From assembly GCF_000384375.1 (NCBI RefSeq), contig NZ_ARVX01000001.1:1116001-1180000 (forward strand): a stretch of DNA of 64,000 bases. The letters are read 5' to 3'. Position numbers and translations under genes: made by a program. The DNA is from Methylotenera versatilis 79 (lineage in GTDB: Bacteria > Pseudomonadota > Gammaproteobacteria > Burkholderiales > Methylophilaceae). This document shows positions 8,851 to 19,214 of this stretch, piece after piece (positions within the stretch are counted from its first letter, which is position 1; every line of letters starts with the position of its first letter). The notes under the pieces are model-generated. The model did no database searches, had not been told where the DNA came from, and saw nothing but the letters and a program-made list of their open reading frames with translations.

Positions 8851-11451
8851 ATGGCTCTAAACGACATGGCTCCAAAGAAATGGTGGCACTTTTTAATATT
8901 GTTTATCGTGGTTGGTGGGTTAACAATATCAGCAATGGCGGCGCTTGCTATCACACTTATTTATCCAACTTTGCCCTCATTAGAAACGTTAACCGATTAC
9001 CGTCCTAAACTGCCGTTACGCGTTTATACCGCCGATGGTTTTTTAATCAGTGAGTTTGGTGAAGAACGACGCGCATTTGTGAGTATTGATAAAATACCGC
9101 AAAATTTAAAAAATGCGGTGTTGGCGATTGAGGACAGGCGATTTTATCAACATGGCGGCGTTGATACCAAAGGCGTGTTACGCGCTATCAAAAACAACCT
9201 CACTGGCATCAGCCACGAAGGTGCAAGCACCATCACCATGCAAGTTGCTAAAAACTTCTTTACCGCGCCAGGTAAAGGACGCACGATGATCATCAAAATT
9301 AAAGAAGCACTTTTGGCGTTAAAAATTGAAAAAACCTTATCTAAAGACCAAATTTTTGAGCTTTATTTAAATCAAATCTATTTGGGTCAACGTTCATATG
9401 GTTTCGCAGCCGCGTCCCAAGTGTATTTTGGTAAATCCTTATCCAAGTTAACTCTGGCTGAATCCGCGATACTTGCTGGCTTGCCAAAAGCCCCATCTGG
9501 CTATAATCCATTTATTCATCCCCAACGCGCTATTGCCAGGCAACAGGATGTATTACGTGATATGCATCTCACGGGCATGATTGATGATGCTGAGTTTAAT
9601 GAGGCGATGGAGCAAAAGTTAACCTTTAAAACCTCTAAACAAGCACGTGATGTTGAGGCGGATTATGTAGCAGAAATTGTGCGGCAGAGTTTGTTTGCGC
9701 GTTATCAAGATGATATTTACAGCAGTGGTATGAAAGTGTACACCACCATCAAAAAAGAGAATCAAGAGGCGGCCAATAACGCAGTTTTGCAGGGCGTTTT
9801 AGAGTATCAGCGTCGACATGGATACCAAAAACCTGAAAAAAATATTAATCTAGATAAGCTGAAATCGACCGATTTGACTGAAGGTTTGCAAATCGCATTA
9901 GAGGATTTTGAAGAATTCAAAGGTTTTGTGCCTGCGGTTGTGACTGATGTTTCACCAAAACTGGTCAAAGTGTTTAGTAAAAGAGGCGATAGCCTTGAAA
10001 TTAGTGGTGATGGTTTAAGTTTATTGCAAAAAAACTTGGCTGATAAAGATGTTAGCAAGCACAAAATTAAACCTGGGTCAGTTGTGCGCGTGATTAAAAG
10101 CCAAGATAGTTGGCATATTGTGCAGTTGCCAGAAGTGGAGGCCGCTTTAATTGCACTTAATCCAGAAGACGGTGCGGTTAACGCTTTAATAGGCGGTTTC
10201 GATTTTAATAAGAATAAATTCAACCATGTGACACAAGCATGGCGCCAACCGGGTTCTAGCTTTAAGCCATTTGTTTATTCGGCTGCGCTAGAAAAAGGCT
10301 TTACGCCAGCCACTATTGTGGAAGATACGCCACTATTGATGTCGGCCAATGAAGTTGGCGGTAGCAAAGCGTGGGAGCCGAAAAACTTTGATAATGTTTA
10401 TGCTGGGCCAATGCGTTTGCGTGCGGCGCTGACCAAATCTAAGAACATGGTTTCGATTCGTGTATTGCAATCCATTGGGCCACGTTACGCACAAGATTAC
10501 ATTACAAAATTTGGATTTTCGCGTAAAGATCATCCTGCCTATTTGACGATGGCATTAGGTGCTGGTGCAACAACACCTTGGGGCATGGCGGATGGCTATG
10601 CCGTATTTGCCAACGGTGGTTACCGTATTAAGCCGCATTTGATTAGCAAAATTACAGATAGCAATGGCAAGGTAATTGAAGAAATCAAATATCCGCGGGC
10701 TAATCAAGATGCGCCAAGAGTGATTGACAGTCGCAATGCATTTTTGATGACATCTATGATGCACGATGTGGTGCAAAGAGGCACAGCCACAAGAGCCAAG
10801 CAGCTTGGGCGTCAAGATTTAGCAGGTAAAACTGGTACAACCAATAATCAAGTAGATGCCTGGTTTGCAGGCTATAACCCTGAGCAAGTTGCCATCGTGT
10901 GGATTGGGTACGATAAACCGCGTACGCTTGGCCGCGATGAAACGGGTGGTAAAGCGGCTTTGCCTATTTGGATTCGTTATATGGCAACCGCTTTAAAAGG
11001 CGTGCCTGATAATCCATACAAAGTGCCTGATGGCGTAATGGTTGTGCGGGTAGATGCAGCAACAGGCGTGCTGGTTGATCAAGATGATGAGGGAATCGAT
11101 GAATATTTTTATCAAGAAAATCCACCGCCTTCTGTAGAGGAAATCCTGCCGCCGATGCAAGAGCCAACAGAATCAGATTTTCCTGATAGCTTGATTCAAA
11201 ATCCCATGCAGCCACAAGCTGTGCCTATTACGCCACATGCAGAAGAGCCACAAGACGGTTTTTCTGGTGCAAGTACCAATCGGCAAATTAATCCTGTTCA
11301 AACGAATACGGTTTCAACAAATGCTAACTCGGCCAATAGCAACCCAGCAGTTAATTCAAAATCCGTTCCAAAACTGGCTCCTAAGCCTACAAGAAAATCA
11401 CCTAGTAGCACCGATTCTGCCGCCAATATTTTAAATCCATCTGGTTTTTAA
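8851..11451 (+). CDS. mrcA: Penicillin-binding protein 1A (bifunctional transglycosylase/transpeptidase)
   Basis: This class A PBP polymerises glycan strands and cross-links peptides on the periplasmic face of the inner membrane. A single membrane anchor lies at about residues 14-38. The GT51 domain shows EDRRFYQHGGVD (catalytic Glu94) and the STITMQVAKNFF and KIKEALLALKIE motifs. The transpeptidase has SxxK with Ser469 (PGSSFKPF), SxN at 530-532 (SKN) and KTGT at 660-663. An OB-like insert (about 310-430) and a Pro/Asn/Ser-rich disordered tail (about 745-866) are present. It is divergent from pilM, a classic neighbourhood. The gene is also called ponA. Confidence 0.97.
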   Translation: MALNDMAPKKWWHFLILFIVVGGLTISAMAALAITLIYPTLPSLETLTDYRPKLPLRVYTADGFLISEFGEERRAFVSIDKIPQNLKNAVLAIEDRRFYQHGGVDTKGVLRAIKNNLTGISHEGASTITMQVAKNFFTAPGKGRTMIIKIKEALLALKIEKTLSKDQIFELYLNQIYLGQRSYGFAAASQVYFGKSLSKLTLAESAILAGLPKAPSGYNPFIHPQRAIARQQDVLRDMHLTGMIDDAEFNEAMEQKLTFKTSKQARDVEADYVAEIVRQSLFARYQDDIYSSGMKVYTTIKKENQEAANNAVLQGVLEYQRRHGYQKPEKNINLDKLKSTDLTEGLQIALEDFEEFKGFVPAVVTDVSPKLVKVFSKRGDSLEISGDGLSLLQKNLADKDVSKHKIKPGSVVRVIKSQDSWHIVQLPEVEAALIALNPEDGAVNALIGGFDFNKNKFNHVTQAWRQPGSSFKPFVYSAALEKGFTPATIVEDTPLLMSANEVGGSKAWEPKNFDNVYAGPMRLRAALTKSKNMVSIRVLQSIGPRYAQDYITKFGFSRKDHPAYLTMALGAGATTPWGMADGYAVFANGGYRIKPHLISKITDSNGKVIEEIKYPRANQDAPRVIDSRNAFLMTSMMHDVVQRGTATRAKQLGRQDLAGKTGTTNNQVDAWFAGYNPEQVAIVWIGYDKPRTLGRDETGGKAALPIWIRYMATALKGVPDNPYKVPDGVMVVRVDAATGVLVDQDDEGIDEYFYQENPPPSVEEILPPMQEPTESDFPDSLIQNPMQPQAVPITPHAEEPQDGFSGASTNRQINPVQTNTVSTNANSANSNPAVNSKSVPKLAPKPTRKSPSSTDSAANILNPSGF

Positions 11452-11491
11452 ACCGGCATTTTTTAATGTAATTTTCTGGTTAACATCCATT

Positions 11492-12112
11492 ATGGCACGC
11501 GAAAATTTAGATCATATGCGACAACTTATTGCGCAATCAGCCGCACGCATGATGGCGGAAGACGGCATCTCTGACTTTGCTTATGCCAAGAAAAAAGCGG
11601 GCAAGCAAGTCGGTGCAACGGAAAACAGCGTATTGCCATCCAATGCCGAAATTGAAGAAGAACTTAAGCTTTATAACGCACTTTTTTTGAGCGACGAGCA
11701 ACCAGAAAATCTGCGCAATCTGCGCAAAAATGCGTTGTTTACTATGCAAATGTTAGAAAAATTTAATCCGCACTTAACAGGAAGTGTGTTGGATGGAACA
11801 GCTGGTGCAGGCTCAGAAACCCATATTCATTTGTTTGCAGATAGCTTAAAAGAATTGGAAATGTTCTTACTTAATCTAGATATTCCATTCGAAACCAATG
11901 AAAAATCATATCGCATCATGAACGATGGTAAACGCGATAAAAAAGGTGATAATCGCAAGAAAGTACCGCTTTTTACGTTAGAGATGGATACTGGCTTAAT
12001 TAAGTTAAGCGTGTTTGAAGTAGATGATATGCGCGTCTCGACTAAGCGTGCGGCGGATGGAGCTAATGCGGAACGTGCGGATATTGAAAGTGTTAAAAGC
12101 TTATTAAGTTAG
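11492..12112 (+). CDS. Nucleotidyltransferase-like conserved protein with HxH in place of DxD
   Basis: I recognise no characterised homologue. The 206-residue protein is soluble and charged, with a helical N-terminus. At about residues 96-118 it carries LTGSVLDGTAGAG followed by ETHIHLFAD. This mirrors the nucleotidyltransferase signature (GS, Gly-rich turn, then SDIDLLVD), but the two metal-binding Asp are replaced by His (HIH). It is therefore probably a degenerate polymerase-beta-fold protein, perhaps binding a ligand or another metal. The C-terminus has mixed beta strands (PLFTLEMDTGLIKLSVFEVDDMR) and an Ala/Asp-rich tail. It starts 40 bases after mrcA in the same direction and may be co-transcribed. 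It overlaps the convergent gene by 4 bases. The fold assignment is my inference. Confidence 0.7.
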   Translation: MARENLDHMRQLIAQSAARMMAEDGISDFAYAKKKAGKQVGATENSVLPSNAEIEEELKLYNALFLSDEQPENLRNLRKNALFTMQMLEKFNPHLTGSVLDGTAGAGSETHIHLFADSLKELEMFLLNLDIPFETNEKSYRIMNDGKRDKKGDNRKKVPLFTLEMDTGLIKLSVFEVDDMRVSTKRAADGANAERADIESVKSLLS

Positions 12113-12507
12113 ATGTAAATTGCCAGTTCAATATCTTTTTGTGCAGCGTACATATTGTCTAAAGTACCTTGAATCATTTTTGTAATCTCTTGTATATTTA
12201 AATACTCTTCTAGCCCGGTAATGCTATTTTCTGAAATGAGGGAATAATTTTGCCCATTGAATTCATGCTTATAAAGAATTGCTTCTTTTACAGCAATGTC
12301 AGAATGAGCGTGTATCTGATTACGCGCATTAAAAATTCTATTGTGGAGTTCTAAATAAATTTGTGGAATATATCTTTTATCCAATGTATTTCGTTTTTTA
12401 ACTATATCGATAGAGTTTGTATATGGTTTGCAGTATTCAATCAGCGCAAAACGAAATGCTGCACCAGAAAGCTTATTGTTATGCTCTTCACTTATTTTTT
12501 TAAGCAA
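12109..12507 (-). CDS. Small HEPN-like hypothetical protein, 5' end possibly damaged
   Basis: This is a predicted all-helical 132-residue protein of unknown function. At about residues 61-67 it has RNQIHAH, which fits the Rx4-6H motif with a polar residue after Arg that marks HEPN RNases; this is suggestive only. The open frame uses TTG at 12507 without a ribosome site. Coding-like sequence (DWEEEYYIYFVEC and on) continues upstream in frame to a TAA near 12580 with no start codon. An ATG at 12575 is out of frame by what would be a single missing base. The gene may therefore be frameshifted at its start. It lies between the convergent nucleotidyltransferase-like gene and hemB. Confidence 0.5.
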   Translation of the reverse strand: MLKKISEEHNNKLSGAAFRFALIEYCKPYTNSIDIVKKRNTLDKRYIPQIYLELHNRIFNARNQIHAHSDIAVKEAILYKHEFNGQNYSLISENSITGLEEYLNIQEITKMIQGTLDNMYAAQKDIELAIYI

Positions 12508-12588
12508 AATCCATGAGCTGTTTAAAGAATTAATACATTCTACAAAGTAAATATAATATTCTTCTTCCCAGTCATTTTATGCTTCAGT

Positions 12589-13623
<1,035 letters not shown>

Positions 13624-13629
13624 TTAAGT

Positions 13630-14418
13630 TTAAGCAAATACTTTGGCTAATTCAGCGCCCGGGTCATCTTGGCGCATAAACGCTTCGCCAACCAGAAAAG
13701 TATGCACGTTATTTTTGCGCATCAGTGCAACATCATCAGTGGTAAATATGCCTGATTCAGTCACAACTATTTTATCCTTTGGAATGCGTGCTAATAATTC
13801 CAGCGTTGTATTTAAAGTCACATCAAATGTACGCAGATTGCGGTTGTTAATGCCCAATAAAGGTGTGTTTAATTGCAGCGCCAAATCCAGCTCTTCGCCA
13901 TTGTGCACTTCTACTAAAACCGCCATGTCCAAGCTGTGCGCTACTTGTTCCAACTCGCGCATTTTTGCTAAATCAATCGCTGCAGCAATCAGCAAAATGC
14001 AATCCGCACCCATTGCACGTGCTTCATACACTTGATACACATCAATCATAAAATCTTTACGCAACACGGGTAGGCTACAAGCAGCACGCGCTTGCTTTAA
14101 ATATTCAGCCGAACCTTGAAAATAGTCCACATCAGTGAGTACTGACAAACACGCTGCGCCGCCTTGCTCATAGCTTTTGGCGATTTCTGCTGGTCTAAAG
14201 TCTGCGCGAATCACGCCTTTTGATGGGCTGGCTTTTTTGATTTCGGCAATGACGGCAGATTGATTGTTGGCGATTTTTGCACGAATGCTTCCAATAAAAT
14301 CACGCGTAGGAGAGGCGTTCAATGCTTCCTTTTGCATAGTTTCGATTGGATTTAATTTGCTTGCCGCCGCAACTTCAGTGACTTTGGTAGCGATAATTTT
14401 ATTGAGGATATCTGACAT
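13630..14418 (-). CDS. trpC: Indole-3-glycerol-phosphate synthase
   Basis: TrpC decarboxylates and cyclises CdRP to indole-3-glycerol phosphate. The 262-residue (beta/alpha)8 barrel shows the conserved [67 protein letters not shown] and VTESGI motifs. It is monofunctional, not fused to TrpF as in E. coli. It is the distal trp gene of the cluster, 40 bases after the DUF3465 gene. Confidence 0.98.
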   Translation of the reverse strand: MSDILNKIIATKVTEVAAASKLNPIETMQKEALNASPTRDFIGSIRAKIANNQSAVIAEIKKASPSKGVIRADFRPAEIAKSYEQGGAACLSVLTDVDYFQGSAEYLKQARAACSLPVLRKDFMIDVYQVYEARAMGADCILLIAAAIDLAKMRELEQVAHSLDMAVLVEVHNGEELDLALQLNTPLLGINNRNLRTFDVTLNTTLELLARIPKDKIVVTESGIFTTDDVALMRKNNVHTFLVGEAFMRQDDPGAELAKVFA

Positions 14419-14458
14419 ATTTATTGCGTCTTTTTGAGTGTTAAGTTTGAGTATTCAG

Positions 14459-14932
14459 TTATTGATAAGTTTGGCCGTTATGCTGCAACCAGCCCGCGGC
14501 ATGTCTGCCTTGTGGATCGTGATGCGTCCAGTGCAGCACGCCGCCTTTTTTATTCCATTCGTATTCACCGCTAAAACTGACTATATCGCCAGCTTGTAAA
14601 TTTTCGACACGTTTTGCTAAATCAATATTATGTGCCACCAATAAACTGATGCCATTATCTAACTTTAGAATAAAGCGCTGATGACGCGGCGGATTGGTAT
14701 CATCGTCTAATACTTTAATCACTTTGCCACTGGCTTCAACTTGTAGATTGCTGGCGTGATTTTCAAAGGCTTTGCGGATAATTTGTTCACCGCCACTGTC
14801 ACCGCTTTGCTGTAAATGCTGGCTAACAGCGCTAGTTGTCCGTTCATTCGCAACACCATCATGACCAATATAACCAAAGTGGTGAGCGGTGAAGCCTACT
14901 GCGATGGCGATAATCAGCAGAAGCCGCATCAT
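14459..14932 (-). CDS. DUF3465 family exported protein
   Basis: This is a 157-residue protein with an N-terminal signal/anchor segment (about residues 1-17). The rest is a small OB-like beta domain: a run with RHQRFILKLDNG, HNIDLAKRV and GDIVSFSGEYEW, ending in the highly conserved LHWTHHDPQGRHAAGW. This pattern is diagnostic of DUF3465, whose function is unknown. Its ATG overlaps the trpD stop (ATGA), so it is translationally coupled to trpD and sits inside the trp cluster before trpC. No role in tryptophan metabolism is evident; the protein should be periplasmic or membrane-anchored. Confidence 0.85.
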   Translation of the reverse strand: MMRLLLIIAIAVGFTAHHFGYIGHDGVANERTTSAVSQHLQQSGDSGGEQIIRKAFENHASNLQVEASGKVIKVLDDDTNPPRHQRFILKLDNGISLLVAHNIDLAKRVENLQAGDIVSFSGEYEWNKKGGVLHWTHHDPQGRHAAGWLQHNGQTYQ

Positions 14933-15957
14933 AGACGGTTACTTAACACTTTTAATTGCTCAAGTTTTTTCAGCGCAGCGCCTGAATCGATAGACTGCGC
15001 GGCTAACACAATACCTTCTTGATGGCTGGCCGCGATACCCGCCACATAAATCGCTGCCCCAGCATTTAGCAATACAATATCCCGCGCCGCGCCAGTTTTG
15101 CCACTTAACACATCTAACACCATCACTTTTGATTCATCCGCATTGTCGACACTGATGGTTGCATGCTCATGCAATCGCAAACCAAATTGCGTCGGATTAA
15201 TGGTGTATTCGCGTACTTGGCCGTCTTTTAATTCAGCCACATAAGTGTCACCACTAAACGATATTTCATCCATTTCATCCGCGCTGTGTACGATCATCAC
15301 GTGTTCGCTACCTAGCTTGTGCAACGCGTGCGCGAGTAAAGGAACAAGATCACGATGGAATACGCCCATCACTTGGCGTTTAGCACCTGCTGGGTTTGTC
15401 AGCGGGCCAAGCAAATTGAATAATGTGCGCACGCCTAACTCTTTTCTAACAGGTCCAGCATGTTTCATCGCTGAATGATGGTTGGGCGCGAACATAAAGC
15501 CTATGCCAACTTCATTGACGCAACGCGCCACTTGTTCGGCTTGCAGTTGAATATTAACGCCTAATGCTTCCAGCACATCTGCGCTACCCGATTTAGAAGA
15601 CGCTGCACGGTTGCCGTGTTTGGCAATTCTCGCTTGTGCGCCCGCCGCCACAAATGCGGAGCAAGTCGACACGTTAAAGGCTTTATTGGCGGCGCCACCG
15701 GTGCCACAGGTATCAACCAAATTGGCACTATCTTGCACGTTAACTTTAGATACAAGCTCACGCATTACTTGTGCGGCGGCGGCAATTTCATCTACCGTTT
15801 CTACTTTTACACGCAAGCCAATCAATAAACCAGCAATCTGCGCTGGCGTAAAATCGCCTTTCATCACTTGGCGCATCAGCGATAGCATTTCCTCATGCGT
15901 TAGATTCTCACGTTGAATCAACTTCTGCAACGCAGCCTTAATCGTCATGTCCATCAT
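14929..15957 (-). CDS. trpD: Anthranilate phosphoribosyltransferase
   Basis: TrpD transfers the phosphoribosyl group of PRPP to anthranilate. The 342-residue protein has the helical N-terminal dimerisation domain and the PRPP-binding DTCGTGGAANKAFNVST loop (about residues 83-99). It also has KHGNRAASSKSGSADVLEALG and the RTLFNLLGPLTNPA motif. The ATG overlaps the trpG stop by one base, and its own stop overlaps the next gene, so trpG, trpD and DUF3465 form a tight translational unit. Confidence 0.98.
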   Translation of the reverse strand: MMDMTIKAALQKLIQRENLTHEEMLSLMRQVMKGDFTPAQIAGLLIGLRVKVETVDEIAAAAQVMRELVSKVNVQDSANLVDTCGTGGAANKAFNVSTCSAFVAAGAQARIAKHGNRAASSKSGSADVLEALGVNIQLQAEQVARCVNEVGIGFMFAPNHHSAMKHAGPVRKELGVRTLFNLLGPLTNPAGAKRQVMGVFHRDLVPLLAHALHKLGSEHVMIVHSADEMDEISFSGDTYVAELKDGQVREYTINPTQFGLRLHEHATISVDNADESKVMVLDVLSGKTGAARDIVLLNAGAAIYVAGIAASHQEGIVLAAQSIDSGAALKKLEQLKVLSNRL

Positions 15958-16520
15958 TAGGCTTTCAGAAAGTTATTCAATAAATCATGGCCATGTTCGG
16001 TCAATATCGATTCTGGATGAAATTGCACACCTTCAACCTGCAGGGTTTTGTGGCGCACGCCCATAATCTCTCCATCTTCCGTCCAAGCGGTAATCTCTAA
16101 ACAGTCTGGCAAGGTTTCACGCTCAATCACTAATGAGTGGTAACGCGTTGCGGTGTAAGGGTTTGGCAAATCTTTGAATACGCCGATATTATTGTGATGA
16201 ATCAGCGATGTTTTGCCGTGCATCAATTGTTTAGCATGAATAATATTGCCACCAAATGCCTGGCCGATACTTTGATGACCTAAACAAACGCCCAGTAATG
16301 GAATCTTGCCAGCAAATTCGTTAATCAGTGGCACGCTAATGCCTGCCTCGTTCGGCGTACAAGGGCCAGGTGAAATGACGATTTTTTCAGGGTTTAATTC
16401 AGCGATTTTGGCTAAATCAATTTCATCGTTACGATACACTTGCACGTCTTGCCCCAGCTCGCCCAAATACTGCACAAGGTTATAGGTAAAAGAATCGTAG
16501 TTATCAATCATGAGTAACAT
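15957..16520 (-). CDS. trpG: Anthranilate synthase component II (glutamine amidotransferase)
   Basis: TrpG supplies ammonia from glutamine to TrpE; in some bacteria the same subunit also serves aminodeoxychorismate synthase. The class I glutaminase triad is visible: Cys in [17 protein letters not shown] (about residue 79), and His/Glu in [13 protein letters not shown] (about 168-170). The oxyanion PGPCTP loop is present, and 187 residues is normal. It is separated from trpE by the large GGDEF-EAL gene but lies directly upstream of trpD. Confidence 0.97.
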   Translation of the reverse strand: MLLMIDNYDSFTYNLVQYLGELGQDVQVYRNDEIDLAKIAELNPEKIVISPGPCTPNEAGISVPLINEFAGKIPLLGVCLGHQSIGQAFGGNIIHAKQLMHGKTSLIHHNNIGVFKDLPNPYTATRYHSLVIERETLPDCLEITAWTEDGEIMGVRHKTLQVEGVQFHPESILTEHGHDLLNNFLKA

Positions 16521-16601
16521 ATTTGCGCTTTAATTGCCTTAAATAATGGTGATAAAAACTGCATTAAAAATAGTGTTAAGTATTTTGCTTATTAATCAAA
16601 A

Positions 16602-19178
16602 CTAACCAGCTTCAACCATTTTCTCAAAATCTGCCAATTGAATCGGCTTGCTAAAGTAATAGCCTTGAAAGAAATGGCAACCGAATTTTTTCAATATTTC
16701 AAACTGTTCTAATTGCTCAACGCCTTCTGCTACGATATTGCAGTGAATGGTTTTGCCAATCGCCAATATCATTTGAACAATCGCCGCATCGTTAGAATCA
16801 GTCAATACATCGCCAACAAATGACTGGTCGATTTTAATTTGCGTCACTGGCAATTTTTTAAGATAAACCAGTGAAGAATGCCCCATACCAAAATCGTCTA
16901 AAGCAATTCTGACGCCAATAGTTTTTAAAATATTGATCTTATTAATCACGTCATCAATATTATCAATGACGGCAGTTTCGGTTAATTCAAGCTTTAGTAG
17001 ATCAGGAGTAGCACCTGTGTTGGCGATGATATCGTGCAACTCTTCAATAAAGTTAATGTATAAAAACTGTTTCGCACTAATGTTAACCGAAAGTCTGATT
17101 TTACTTAATTTAGGCGAGTTTTCCCATTTTTTAAGTTGCTCACACGTTTGCTGAATCACCCAATAACCGATCTTGATGATTTGATTATTTTTTTCAGCGA
17201 TTGGAATAAACTCTGTCGGACTGATATTGCCAAGCGTTGGATGTTTCCATCTCAGTAAAACTTCGGCAGAAATTACCTGTTGATTGACATCAACGATGCT
17301 TTGATAGTGCAGGTAAAAGGCATTTTCTTTCAATGCTTCTTGTAATGCAGATTCAATCGCGAAGCTTCTTTCCAGATTATCCTGGGTAATTTGATCATAG
17401 ATGCGATAGGTATTGCGACCAGCCGCTTTAGCCTGATACATCGATGTATCGGCGTGCCTTAAATGGTCTTCAAAGCTAAGTTCGTCACTATTAAACAGCG
17501 TTAAACCTAAGCTGGCCGTGGTATTAAACTCAAACAATTCAAGCGGATAGCTTTTATTCAGTTCAAGCAAAAGTTTTTGTGCAACTTCTGTTACTTGCTG
17601 GTATGCCGTGCTTTCATTAGCGTCCAAGTTTTCAATGATGATGATAAATTCATCGCCACTTAAACGCGCGACTGTATCGCCTTCTCTAATGGTTTGTTGA
17701 ATGCGATGCGCAACCTCAATCAATAAATGGTCACCAACATCATGTCCTTTTGTATCGTTCAGTAACTTGAAGTGGTCTAAATCAATAAAAATAAGTGCGC
17801 AATAACTCTTAGCGCGTTTGCTGGTAACAACCGCACGTTGAAAGCGATCTAGCAATAAACGCCTATTTGGCAAGCCAGTTAACATATCGTAATAGGCAAA
17901 TTTTTCAATCTCTAATAGCGCTTTTTTTTGCAACGATATATCGCGTATAAACCCTGTTACTATAGTTTGGCCATTATTTTTTAAAGAGGTTAATGTCAGT
18001 TCTACAGGAAATTCCGTGCCATCTGCGCGCATTGCGTTCAGCTCGACACGCCTATCAAAAATATGCTTTTTGCCAGTTAACACAAATTGTTTATGCTTTT
18101 CGTTATGTGCTTGACGTAATGCAGGTGGAATCATGACTTCTGCCAGCGATTTGCCGATTACTTCATGTTTCGTATAGCCAAAAATACGCTCTGCCGCAGG
18201 GTTGAATTCGATTAGCGCGCCGCTTTCATCGATAGTGACAATGCCATCTAAAGCTCCATTAATTACAGCGCGCAGCTGTGTGTCATTATTCCGCAACGCA
18301 TTTTCCGCTAAATTTCGTTCTGATTGCAATACGGAGATCAGCAACATCATCACCACTAAAGTGATCATGAATATCCATAGCGAGAATAAGCCTTGATCTA
18401 TATAAACGCTGTAAAAAGAGCCGTGACCTTGCGAAGTGAACCACACCGCTACACTGGATAGGATAATCACAACAAACGAGCCGCCAACGATACCAAAATT
18501 CATGGATGCCCATATAAGAACAGGCATGATTAAAAACAATGACAGCATGAATTTTCTATTTAGGCTCGGCACCAATGCGGCTAGCATAAATTCGCACAGT
18601 GCAAATATCATTAACCAAGCAACAAATTGATAAGACTGTTTTGTATTAATCCGCAAGCTGGCCTTATGAATGTTCAATATGAGTGGCAGGGCAAGTAGCG
18701 CACCCACCGTGTCACCTATCCACCAAACAGACCATGTGCTTTGTAAATTATCTGCCGAAATTAATCCGCTGTTGTATAAAGAAAATGTCCCGCCTGTAGC
18801 GGATATCAACATGCCAAATGCGGAGGCGGCAATAATGAGAGCAATGTCTCTCTGCCTGGTTAAGCTACGATTGAACTGAAATTGATTGAGTAACGCCGCC
18901 GTCACGAATGGCGCAAGTGTATTGGTACAGGCGATGGCGAGTGATGAGATGAACGGTACACCGAGGGATAGTTCTATAAAAGTGGCAGCGCTAAAAATAG
19001 CCGGCAAGCTGAGATTGCCCCAGCGCATGATTGCCCCAACAGCAATGCCTGTTGGCAGCCACATCAAGGTAACGATTGACGCTTTGTATGGCACCATCAG
19101 CCCGAGCTTAGCCGTTACAACGTAGGCTAACGCTACCAGCACAAATTTAGCGATCACTGAATGGATGTTTGTGAACAT
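16602..19178 (-). CDS. MASE1-PAS-GGDEF-EAL membrane protein (c-di-GMP turnover)
   Basis: This is a dual-domain c-di-GMP enzyme of 858 residues. Residues 1-285 form an eight-or-so-helix MASE1 sensor. A PAS domain follows (about 297-415), then GGDEF (about 425-590) with active motif SGDEF at 507-511, and EAL (about 610-855). The inhibitory I-site REGD lies five residues before SGDEF. The EAL motif reads EVL at 639-641, with NISAKQF, ELTET, DDFGMG at 761 and AEGVE all kept, so both activities are possible. The gene lies between trpE and trpG in the same direction, 37 bases after trpE, and may be co-transcribed. The signal sensed is unknown. Confidence 0.93.
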   Translation of the reverse strand: MFTNIHSVIAKFVLVALAYVVTAKLGLMVPYKASIVTLMWLPTGIAVGAIMRWGNLSLPAIFSAATFIELSLGVPFISSLAIACTNTLAPFVTAALLNQFQFNRSLTRQRDIALIIAASAFGMLISATGGTFSLYNSGLISADNLQSTWSVWWIGDTVGALLALPLILNIHKASLRINTKQSYQFVAWLMIFALCEFMLAALVPSLNRKFMLSLFLIMPVLIWASMNFGIVGGSFVVIILSSVAVWFTSQGHGSFYSVYIDQGLFSLWIFMITLVVMMLLISVLQSERNLAENALRNNDTQLRAVINGALDGIVTIDESGALIEFNPAAERIFGYTKHEVIGKSLAEVMIPPALRQAHNEKHKQFVLTGKKHIFDRRVELNAMRADGTEFPVELTLTSLKNNGQTIVTGFIRDISLQKKALLEIEKFAYYDMLTGLPNRRLLLDRFQRAVVTSKRAKSYCALIFIDLDHFKLLNDTKGHDVGDHLLIEVAHRIQQTIREGDTVARLSGDEFIIIIENLDANESTAYQQVTEVAQKLLLELNKSYPLELFEFNTTASLGLTLFNSDELSFEDHLRHADTSMYQAKAAGRNTYRIYDQITQDNLERSFAIESALQEALKENAFYLHYQSIVDVNQQVISAEVLLRWKHPTLGNISPTEFIPIAEKNNQIIKIGYWVIQQTCEQLKKWENSPKLSKIRLSVNISAKQFLYINFIEELHDIIANTGATPDLLKLELTETAVIDNIDDVINKINILKTIGVRIALDDFGMGHSSLVYLKKLPVTQIKIDQSFVGDVLTDSNDAAIVQMILAIGKTIHCNIVAEGVEQLEQFEILKKFGCHFFQGYYFSKPIQLADFEKMVEAG

Positions 19179-19214
19179 ACTTATACCTTGACGTTCATTC
19201 TACTCCAACACGCT

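Noticed and set aside
11492-12507. Nucleotidyltransferase-like and HEPN-like genes as a HEPN-MNT toxin-antitoxin pair.
   Set aside because: They are convergent, not co-directional, and the DxD motif is lost. The juxtaposition is reported, but a toxin-antitoxin system is not supported.
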